Positions 7,075 through 11,842 of a stretch of DNA of 11,842 nucleotides are shown one piece after another. The stretch lies in the NCBI GenBank assembly GCA_036511155.1, contig DATCCR010000076.1:1-11842 (forward strand), given 5' to 3'. The notes under the pieces were generated by a model. It saw nothing but the letters and a program-made list of their open reading frames with translations. It did not search any database and had not been told where the DNA came from. The first letter of the stretch is position 1. The number at the start of each line of letters is the position of its first letter. A program made the translations under genes and the position numbers. This DNA is from Bog-756 sp036511155 (GTDB lineage: Bacteria; Actinomycetota; Acidimicrobiia; Acidimicrobiales; RAAP-2).

Positions 7075-7080
7075 ATCCTA
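7075..7080 (-). promoter_or_regulatory. Candidate -10 element of the hemA operon
   Basis: The minus strand reads CGGTAGGAT, with TAGGAT as a TANNNT hexamer. The same nine bases occur before mshA. It is the only good -10 candidate I see in the rex-hemA gap and would give a leader of roughly 105 nt before the hemA GTG, in keeping with hemA having a usable ribosome site. The hexamer is one arm of a small inverted repeat (ATCCT-CGGT-AGGAT). No clear -35 is visible. Confidence 0.35.
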
Positions 7081-7173
7081 CCGAGGATCAGGATTCCGCC
7101 GGTCTGATGCGCGCTCTGCGTGGCACCAGCATCGCGGCACCCGGGCCAGACCGCCAGTCGCCGGGCCCGCCCA

Positions 7174-7203
7174 CTCGGCGCCGCTCCGCCAGAAGGCGCC
7201 GAG
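7174..7203 (-). terminator. Stem-loop terminator after rex
   Basis: CTCGGCGCC and GGCGCCGAG form a perfect 9-bp stem with a 12-nt loop, beginning only 3 nt beyond the rex stop codon. No T-run follows on the minus strand, as is usual for actinobacterial stem-loop terminators. It is the strongest hairpin noticed in the window and argues that rex and the hem genes are separate transcription units, or that rex read-through is limited. Confidence 0.55.
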
Positions 7204-7206
7204 ACG

Positions 7207-7956
7207 TCAGCTGCGGCTGCCCGGGGACCGGCCGATCGACCGGATCCTCGGCATCCGCTCGTCGGCCTCGTCCTCCATCCGGCGGGCCTGGTAGAAGCTC
7301 ATCACCTGGAGTTCCATGCTCAGGTCGACGTAGCGGAGGAGGACGTCGTCGGGCACGTCGAGGACCCGGGGGGCGAAGTTCAACAGCGACCGCACCCCGG
7401 CGTCGACGAGCAGGTCGGCCACGCGCTGGGCCACCGGCGCCGGCGTGGTGATGACCCCGATGGCCAGTGGCGTCGTCGCGGCGATGGCCGGGAGGTCGTC
7501 GGGGTGGCGCACCTCGATGTCGTCGATCCGCTCGCCGATGATGGCCGGGTCGGTGTCGATGAGGGCCACCACCTCGAAGTTGCGGGCGGCGAACCCCTGG
7601 CTGCGGGCCAGGGCCCGGCCCAGGTTGCCGATGCCGGCGATTGCGACGGTCCACTCGCGGTCGAGTCCGAGCTGCCGGTCGATCTGCTCAGCCAGGAAGG
7701 CCACGTCGTAACCGCTGCCCCGGGTCCCGAACGAGCCGAGGAGGGAGAGGTCCTTGCGGACCTTTGCCGCGTTGATCTGGGCGGCGGCTCCGAGGAGCTC
7801 GGAGGAGACGGTCGACGTGCCGGACCGCAGCAGCTCCTCGAGGATCCGCTGGTAGACGGGGAGCCGGGCCACCGTCGCCTCGGGGATGCGTCGACCGTGG
7901 GGCCCCGCGCCGGCCGGCCGGTGCTCGCTGTTCGAGAGGGGGCTGTCGGGGGGCAC
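7207..7956 (-). CDS. rex: Redox-sensing transcriptional repressor Rex
   Basis: Rex is a dimeric DNA-binding protein that senses the NADH/NAD+ ratio and derepresses respiratory and fermentation genes when NADH is high. The 249 residues show the N-terminal winged helix (RIPEATVARLPVYQRIL at 23-39, then VSSELLGAAAQINAAKVRKD and GSFGTRGSGYDV), a Rossmann fold with GIGNLGRALA from 108, IDTDP around 133 and ITTPAPVAQRVADLL from 169, and the domain-swapped C-terminal helix VMSFYQARRMEDE. The start is GTG 7956: a TACGAT -10 hexamer lies 7 nt upstream and no ribosome site exists, which fits a leaderless mRNA. The first 22 residues are variable and disordered, as in relatives. The gene directly upstream of hemA is typical of actinobacteria. 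I found no clear Rex operator near rex or hemA, so autoregulation is unproven. Confidence 0.95.
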   Translation of the reverse strand: MPPDSPLSNSEHRPAGAGPHGRRIPEATVARLPVYQRILEELLRSGTSTVSSELLGAAAQINAAKVRKDLSLLGSFGTRGSGYDVAFLAEQIDRQLGLDREWTVAIAGIGNLGRALARSQGFAARNFEVVALIDTDPAIIGERIDDIEVRHPDDLPAIAATTPLAIGVITTPAPVAQRVADLLVDAGVRSLLNFAPRVLDVPDDVLLRYVDLSMELQVMSFYQARRMEDEADERMPRIRSIGRSPGSRS

Positions 7957-7963
7957 GGCCAGG

Positions 7964-7993
7964 ATCGTAGGACGAGGGGGGCCGGCGCGTCCT
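7964..7993 (-). promoter_or_regulatory. Candidate leaderless promoter of rex
   Basis: TACGAT (7964-7969) sits 7 nt before the rex GTG, and a weak -35 AGGACG (7988-7993) lies 18 bp further upstream, matching TTGACA only in its GAC core. The geometry places the transcription start on the start codon. The region is the 71-bp proC-rex gap, which also holds a CTCCCGGGAG palindrome at 8010-8019. Confidence 0.5.
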
Positions 7994-8027
7994 GTTTGCC
8001 CCCGACCCTCTCCCGGGAGTCCGGGCC

Positions 8028-8819
8028 TCAGCGGCCGAGCTGGCGCGACCGCTCGGTGGCGGCGGCCACCGCTTCGATGAAGGCCGAGCGCACGGCCTTG
8101 AACTCGAGGGTGCGCACGGCGGCGGCCGTCGTCCCTCCGGGCGAGGTGACGGCGGCCCGCAGGTCGGCCGGCTCCTGCCCCGTCTCGTCGAGCATCTTCG
8201 ACGCGCCGAGCAGCGTGCCCACGACGAGCTGCTTGCTGACGTCCCGCGGGAGACCGGCCGTCACGCCGGCCTCGATCAGGGCCTCGGCCACCAGGAACAC
8301 GTAGGCCGGCCCCGAGCCCGAGATGCCGGTGACGGCGTCGAGGTGCCGCTCGGGCAGACGGACCACCGTGCCGACGGCCGACAGGATGCCCTCGGCCCAG
8401 TCGAGATCGTCCGACGCGGCGGCGACGCCGCCGGACAGTCCGGCCACCCCGGCCCCGATGAGCGACGGCGTGTTGGGCATGGCCCGGACCACCACCGAGC
8501 CGGCCGGCAGGCTCGCCTCGAGCCGGTCCGACGAGATGCCGGCCACGATCGAGAGCACCCGCCGGGGCCCCGAGGCCCCGAGCGCCCGCAGCGCGGCCTC
8601 GGCCACGTCAGGCTTCACGGCCAGCAGGACGTCGTCGGCCTCGACCGGTCCCCCGACCACGGTGAGCCCCGGGTGGGTCGCCTCGAGTCGGGCCCGCTGG
8701 GCGGGGTCGGTCTCGCTGACGGCCAGGTCGCCGATCGGAGCCCAACCGGCGGCCACGAGGCCGCTGAGCAGGGCGGAGCCCATCTTTCCGCCGCCGACCA
8801 GGAGGAGCTTGGGTGCCAT
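8028..8819 (-). CDS. proC: Pyrroline-5-carboxylate reductase
   Basis: ProC reduces 1-pyrroline-5-carboxylate to L-proline with NAD(P)H, the final step of proline synthesis in the cytoplasm. The 263-residue length is standard. Visible features are the dinucleotide-binding GGGKMG at 9-14, LLAVKPD at 65-71, SIVAGI at 90-95, RAMPNTP at 112-118, the substrate-site segment SGSGPAY at 167-173, and TSPGGTT at 225-231. The ATG at 8819 has a TAGCGT hexamer 6 nt upstream and no Shine-Dalgarno, suggesting a leaderless transcript separate from the YbjN-like gene 59 bp away. Its location beside mshA and the ybjN-like gene, with rex and hem genes beyond, is an old actinobacterial neighbourhood and does not by itself imply a functional link. 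Confidence 0.96.
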   Translation of the reverse strand: MAPKLLLVGGGKMGSALLSGLVAAGWAPIGDLAVSETDPAQRARLEATHPGLTVVGGPVEADDVLLAVKPDVAEAALRALGASGPRRVLSIVAGISSDRLEASLPAGSVVVRAMPNTPSLIGAGVAGLSGGVAAASDDLDWAEGILSAVGTVVRLPERHLDAVTGISGSGPAYVFLVAEALIEAGVTAGLPRDVSKQLVVGTLLGASKMLDETGQEPADLRAAVTSPGGTTAAAVRTLEFKAVRSAFIEAVAAATERSRQLGR

Positions 8820-8825
8820 GCCCGA

Positions 8826-8831
8826 ACGCTA
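8826..8831 (-). promoter_or_regulatory. Candidate extended -10 of proC (leaderless)
   Basis: The minus strand reads TGGTAGCGT, an extended -10 (TGN then TANNNT), followed by 6 nt and the proC ATG. No ribosome site is present between them. This predicts that the mRNA begins at the start codon. Confidence 0.5.
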
Positions 8832-8878
8832 CCAGCGGCCATCCGGGAGGCCCGGCGGCATCCTGGGGCCCGGCGCGC

Positions 8879-9385
8879 TCAGCGGGCCGACTGCGGCCTG
8901 CGGCGGTAGCGGCCCTCGTACCCGATGGACATGGCCGTCGGGAAGCACTCGTCGGTGTAGGCCAGCGACGAGCCGATGATCCGGTCGAGCTCGTCGTCGT
9001 CCACCCGGGAGACCGGAACCCGGCCCACCAGGTAGACGGCGTCCTCGGCGCCGAGCGCGAACGACAGGCCGATGAGGTCGGCGTTGCGCTTGAGCAGGTA
9101 CTCCCACGTGGCCTCGACGTTGGTCTCGGGGGCGGGCATGAACTGGGCCTCGTGGCGGAGGGTCCGCTGGCGGAGGGTCAGCCACACGGTGACGAACTCC
9201 TTCTCCTCGCCCCGCAGGCGCAGGTACCACCGGGGGGCACCGGTGATCGGGTCGCCCCCGGCCTGGCGGTCGACGGCCACCAGGAGGCCGCCCTCGGCCA
9301 GTTGGCGGGCGGCCCAGTCGTCGATGCGGGCGCACACGGCGTCGCGCTCGGCGGGCTCGAGGACGCCCGCCCACTCGTCGGTCAC
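8879..9385 (-). CDS. YbjN-domain protein of unknown function, coupled to mshA
   Basis: The 168-residue protein resembles the YbjN family, whose members adopt a type III secretion chaperone-like alpha/beta fold but have no established enzymatic activity. The N-terminal half has an acidic helix (LEPAERDAVCARIDDWAARQ), then strands around WYLRLRGEEKEFVTVWLTLRQ (54-72). A helix with TWEYLLKRNADL (93-104) precedes the hydrophobic LIGLSFALG and VYLVGRVPV strands, and the protein ends in a basic tail. No signal peptide or membrane segment is present. The start is GTG 9385, which overlaps the mshA stop by GTGA and lacks a ribosome site, so translation probably depends on mshA. A gene of this type follows mshA in mycobacteria too (Rv0487 beside Rv0486, from memory). 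A role in mycothiol biology is an inference from this conserved pairing only. Confidence 0.85.
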   Translation of the reverse strand: MTDEWAGVLEPAERDAVCARIDDWAARQLAEGGLLVAVDRQAGGDPITGAPRWYLRLRGEEKEFVTVWLTLRQRTLRHEAQFMPAPETNVEATWEYLLKRNADLIGLSFALGAEDAVYLVGRVPVSRVDDDELDRIIGSSLAYTDECFPTAMSIGYEGRYRRRPQSAR

Positions 9386-10641
9386 GTGCAGTCGACCAGT
9401 CGGCCGGCGGTCAGGTCGGCGTAGATGTCCACCAGCAGGTGGGCCGCCCGGGCCCACGTGTAGCGGCGGGCCCGCAGCACCGAGCCGGTGCTCAGTCGCT
9501 CGGCCAGCAGCGGCTCGGCCAGGATCTGGCGCACCCAGCCGGCGTAGGCCTCGGGGTCGGGCTCCTCCACCAGGTAGCCGGTGCGCCCGTGGTCGACCAG
9601 GCTGCGCAGGCCGCCCACGTCGGACGCCACCACCGGGGTGCCACAGGCGGCCGACTCCAGGGCCACCAGGCCGAACGACTCCGATCGGCTGGGCACCAGG
9701 CAGACGTCGGCGGCCCGGTAGTAGGTGGAGAGGAGCTCGTGGGGGCGGGGCGGCACGAACAGCACCTTGTCCGACAGATCGAGCGCCTCGACCAGCTCCG
9801 CGATGCGGGCGACCTCCTCGTCGCCGTGGGGGCCGCTCGGTCCGCCCACCACCACGAGGCGGGCGTCCGGCTCGTCCCGGGCCACCGAGGCCAGCGTCGC
9901 CACGGCCACCGAGGCGCCCTTCAGCGGCTGGATCCGGCCGACGAACAGCAGGAGCGGGCCGCCGGCCGGCAGGTCCAACGCCCGGCGGGCTTGAGCGCGG
10001 TCTCCCGGTCCGAAGAAGGCGTGGTCGACGCCGGGGGCCACGATGCGGATGCGCGAGGGGTCGGCACCGTAGAGGTCGGAGATCTGGGCCGCCTCGACCG
10101 AGCAGGAGGCCAGGACGGTGTCCGAGCAGCGGATGATGGCGGCCTCGGCTTCGGCCCGCAGATGCGACGAGTCGGCCTCCACCTCCTCGGGGCTGGCCTC
10201 GGCCTTGACCCGGTCGAGCGTGTGGAAGGTGGAGACCAGCGGGAGGTCGAGCTGGTGCTTGATGGTGTGGCCGGCGATCCCGCTGAGCCAGTAGTTGGCG
10301 TGCACGGCGTCGAAGGGGACGTCGTCGCCGCCGAGCGTGCCGGCGGTCGTCATCGACTTGAGGACCCCGTCGGCGAACTCGTCGACCACCCCGCCCAGGG
10401 CCTCCTTGGCCAACGGGGCCGGTGGTCCGGCGGGCACGTGGTGGACCCGGAAGCCCGGCTCGATGTCGAGGGTCGGGGGCAGGTCGTCGGACCAGGCCCG
10501 GGTGTAGACGTCGCAGATGACGCCGGCCCGGGCGAGCGCCGAGGACAGCTCGCGCACGTAGACGTTCATGCCGCCGCCGTCCCCCGTGCCGGGTTGGGCC
10601 AGGGGCGAGGTGTGGAGGGAAAGGACGGCGAGACGCCTCAT
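9382..10641 (-). CDS. mshA: D-inositol-3-phosphate glycosyltransferase (mycothiol synthesis)
   Basis: MshA transfers N-acetylglucosamine from UDP-GlcNAc to 1L-myo-inositol 1-phosphate, the first step of mycothiol synthesis. The 419 residues form a two-domain GT-B (family GT4) enzyme. The N-terminal signature HTSPLAQPGTGDGGGMNVYV (10-29) is characteristic of MshA, with HANYWLSG (114-121) and STFHTLDRVK (137-146). The C-terminal domain has VAPGVD (201-206), the UDP-contacting GRIQPLK (R236, K241), GGPSGPHGD (266-274), and the EX7E motif with E321 and E329 in SESFGLVALE. The ATG at 10641 immediately precedes the conserved first strand. TAGGAT lies 9 nt upstream, and the GAGG next to the ATG is too close for a normal ribosome site. 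It overlaps the YbjN-like gene by 4 nt. The presence of this gene predicts that the organism makes mycothiol; mshB, mshC and mshD are not in the window. Confidence 0.95.
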   Translation of the reverse strand: MRRLAVLSLHTSPLAQPGTGDGGGMNVYVRELSSALARAGVICDVYTRAWSDDLPPTLDIEPGFRVHHVPAGPPAPLAKEALGGVVDEFADGVLKSMTTAGTLGGDDVPFDAVHANYWLSGIAGHTIKHQLDLPLVSTFHTLDRVKAEASPEEVEADSSHLRAEAEAAIIRCSDTVLASCSVEAAQISDLYGADPSRIRIVAPGVDHAFFGPGDRAQARRALDLPAGGPLLLFVGRIQPLKGASVAVATLASVARDEPDARLVVVGGPSGPHGDEEVARIAELVEALDLSDKVLFVPPRPHELLSTYYRAADVCLVPSRSESFGLVALESAACGTPVVASDVGGLRSLVDHGRTGYLVEEPDPEAYAGWVRQILAEPLLAERLSTGSVLRARRYTWARAAHLLVDIYADLTAGRLVDCT

Positions 10642-10650
10642 GCCTCGTCG

Positions 10651-10656
10651 ATCCTA
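10651..10656 (-). promoter_or_regulatory. Candidate -10 of mshA (leaderless or nearly so)
   Basis: TAGGAT on the minus strand is 9 nt before the mshA ATG, inside the 29-bp gap after the HTH gene. It is preceded by CGG, giving the same CGGTAGGAT seen before hemA. A start about 7 nt downstream would leave a leader of 2 nt. No -35 match is evident. Confidence 0.45.
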
Positions 10657-10670
10657 CCGGGAGGGGCGCG

Positions 10671-11162
10671 TCAGCCCGCTGCGGTGGCCGGGTCCGGCCC
10701 ACCGGCGACGTCCGCAACGGCTGCGGTCGGCCCAGTTCCGTTGGGCACGGAGCCCGGGCCGCGGCCCGGATCGACCTCGTCCTCGTTCTCGTGCCGGAAG
10801 GACAGGTAGATGCGCATGAGCGCCTGGCGCTGCTCCTCGGTGAGGTGCTGGTCGGCGAAGATGTGCCGGGACAAGTCGGTGTCCCCGTCGGGGCGCTCGA
10901 GTATCCCGGCCTGCACGTACAGGGTCTCGGCCGAGATGCGCAGGGCCTTGGCGATCTGCTGGAGGATCTCGGCCGACGGGCGCCGCAGGCCCCGCTCGAT
11001 CTGGCTCAGGTAGGGGTTCGAGATCCCGGCCAGCTCGGACAGGCGCCGGAGGGAGAGCCGGGCGGAACTGCGCTGCTCGCGGATGAACGACCCGAGTTCG
11101 TTGAAGCGTTCCGGCAGCTCCTTGACGAACCGGTCGCCGTCGTGGCCGACCGGGTCGGTCAC
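10671..11162 (-). CDS. XRE-family helix-turn-helix regulator coupled to rsiG
   Basis: The 163-residue protein has an XRE/Cro-type DNA-binding domain at about 23-82. Helix one is LGSFIREQRSSARLSLRRLS, the recognition region is ISNPYLSQIERGLRRPS (47-63), and IAKALRISAETLYVQAGIL completes the fold. A second helical piece, HLTEEQRQALMRIYLSF near 110-126, may mediate dimerisation, and the last 30 or so residues are low-complexity Gly/Pro/Ala. The pattern resembles mycobacterial Rv0474-type regulators (comparison from memory). The GTG at 11162 overlaps the rsiG stop as GTGA and has no ribosome site, so production should track that of the RsiG-like protein. mshA begins 29 bp downstream with its own likely promoter. 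Targets are unknown. An antitoxin or phage-repressor role is less likely given the core-gene neighbourhood. Confidence 0.88.
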   Translation of the reverse strand: MTDPVGHDGDRFVKELPERFNELGSFIREQRSSARLSLRRLSELAGISNPYLSQIERGLRRPSAEILQQIAKALRISAETLYVQAGILERPDGDTDLSRHIFADQHLTEEQRQALMRIYLSFRHENEDEVDPGRGPGSVPNGTGPTAAVADVAGGPDPATAAG

Positions 11163-11701
11163 GACAGGAGGCCGTCGACCGAGGCCCGGCCGGACTTGTG
11201 GCGCTCGACCAGCTCGGCCTGGAGGGTGTCGATGCGCTCGTGCAGGCCCCGCCGCTCGGCCGACACCCGGTTCTCGAGGTCGCGCAGGCGTCCGGCCAGA
11301 TCGGCGAGGTGCGCGTCGTCGAGCCGGGCCAGCCGGCCGATCTCGTCGGCGCCGAGGATGTCGTCGAGCTCGGTGGTCAGCCCGGCCATCTCGTCGGTGT
11401 CGGGGGTGTGCAGGACCGGGTTGCGCCCGGGTCCACCGGCCCTGCCGGGGCCGGCCAGGATGCCGGCGAGGTTCTCGACCACGCTGGACAGGTCAGGGGC
11501 GTCCGAACCCGCCGGACGCTCGATGTAGGCGTGGACGATGTCCATCCGGCCCTGGATCAGGCGCCGCAGATAGGAGAGCGCGGCCTCGGCCTCCTGGCAC
11601 TCGGCGCGCATCCGCCGGATGTCATCGACCGACAGGCCGTCGACGCCGGCGAGGTAGTTCGGGTCGAGGAGTCGGTGGAGGTTGGACTGGGTGCTGGTCA
11701 T
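11159..11701 (-). CDS. rsiG: RsiG-like c-di-GMP-binding anti-sigma factor
   Basis: In Streptomyces, RsiG is an antiparallel helical protein that, when loaded with cyclic di-GMP, sequesters the sporulation sigma factor WhiG. Its ligand signature is E-x3-S-x2-R-x3-Q-x3-D, once in each of two long helices. This 180-residue protein has an exact copy in its first long helix (E39, S43, R46, Q50, D54). A second copy lies in its C-terminal helix (E143, S147, R150, H154, D158), where the glutamine is histidine. A Gly/Pro-rich linker (about 63-100) and an acidic helix (103-120) separate them. No signal peptide, membrane segment or enzyme motif is seen. ATG 11701 is chosen because a TACCAT hexamer lies 8 nt upstream and the codon overlaps the preceding open frame as ATGA. 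The partner sigma factor is not in the window. Relatives are sometimes annotated as aerial-mycelium formation proteins. Function is inferred from the motif. Confidence 0.82.
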   Translation of the reverse strand: MTSTQSNLHRLLDPNYLAGVDGLSVDDIRRMRAECQEAEAALSYLRRLIQGRMDIVHAYIERPAGSDAPDLSSVVENLAGILAGPGRAGGPGRNPVLHTPDTDEMAGLTTELDDILGADEIGRLARLDDAHLADLAGRLRDLENRVSAERRGLHERIDTLQAELVERHKSGRASVDGLLS

Positions 11702-11842
11702 CGGTTCCGATGGTACTCCGTGGGCCGGGGCACAGGGCCGGTGCGGCCCGGCGGGCCGTACCGGTGGACGACCCGACCGAGGAGTGACGTCAGCGGCACC
11801 GGGCCGAAGTCACGGCTGTCGGTGCTGGCGTCGGGGGCGTCG
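11698..11842 (-). CDS. C-terminal end of an unidentified gene at the right edge
   Basis: A minus-strand frame is open for 47 codons from the window edge to a TGA at 11698-11700 that overlaps the rsiG ATG as ATGA. The other two minus frames hit stops within this stretch. My count of G+C by codon position is roughly 77, 62 and 87 percent for first, second and third positions, the pattern expected of a real gene in such DNA. The visible tail includes RDFGPVPLTSLLGRVVHRYG and ends in RPTEYHRNR. No family is recognisable from so short a piece. If real, it is probably in an operon with rsiG. Confidence 0.5.
   Translation of the reverse strand, partial: DAPDASTDSRDFGPVPLTSLLGRVVHRYGPPGRTGPVPRPTEYHRNR
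11710..11715 (-). promoter_or_regulatory. Candidate -10 of rsiG (leaderless or nearly so)
   Basis: TACCAT on the minus strand lies 8 nt before the rsiG ATG, with no Shine-Dalgarno between. If the open frame at 11698-11842 is a gene, this hexamer overlaps its last codons, so the site could be an internal promoter. No -35 match is evident. Confidence 0.4.

Noticed and set aside
7088..7654. Minus-strand open frame of 188 codons overlapping rex.
   Set aside because: It is an out-of-frame shadow of rex with Arg/Pro/Gly-rich translation; rex fully explains the region.
8010..8019. CTCCCGGGAG palindrome after proC as a terminator.
   Set aside because: The stem has no loop and no T-run follows; a 10-bp GC palindrome is expected by chance in such DNA.

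Overview
This is a very GC-rich actinobacterial chromosome segment in which every supported gene lies on the minus strand, so biology reads from high to low coordinates. The taxonomic markers are a complete mycothiol glycosyltransferase (mshA), a rex-hemA-hemC-(cobA, hemD)-hemB block, proC next to mshA plus a YbjN-like gene (an order also seen in mycobacteria), and an RsiG-type anti-sigma protein. Because cobA and hemD are separate rather than fused, and several GTG-start genes appear leaderless, I lean toward a deep-branching class such as Acidimicrobiia. That placement is an inference.

Layout in transcription order. (1) Right edge: the C-terminal end of an unidentified gene overlaps the start of an rsiG-like gene by ATGA; rsiG in turn overlaps an XRE-type helix-turn-helix regulator by GTGA. 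(2) mshA, the first committed step of mycothiol synthesis, overlaps a YbjN-domain gene by GTGA. (3) proC, last step of proline synthesis. (4) rex, the NADH/NAD+-sensing repressor, followed by a strong stem-loop. (5) The C5 tetrapyrrole genes hemA, hemC, cobA, hemD, then, after a 134-bp gap, hemB and hemL. Together they cover glutamyl-tRNA to uroporphyrinogen III, plus the branch to precorrin-2 for siroheme or cobalamin. (6) Left edge: an unrecognised gene that runs out of the window.

The most interesting object is the RsiG-like protein. Its first helix carries an exact E-x3-S-x2-R-x3-Q-x3-D cyclic-di-GMP signature and its last helix a second copy with Q replaced by H. This predicts a c-di-GMP-armed anti-sigma factor coupled to a DNA-binding regulator. 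A second pattern is regulatory: rex, proC, mshA, rsiG and hemB each have a TANNNT hexamer 6-9 nt before the start codon and no good Shine-Dalgarno, the signature of leaderless mRNAs. hemA instead appears to have a leader of about 100 nt holding six copies of TCGGT (ACCGA in the mRNA sense).

No tRNA, rRNA, CRISPR array, insertion sequence or prophage remnant was seen. The window looks like stable core chromosome.
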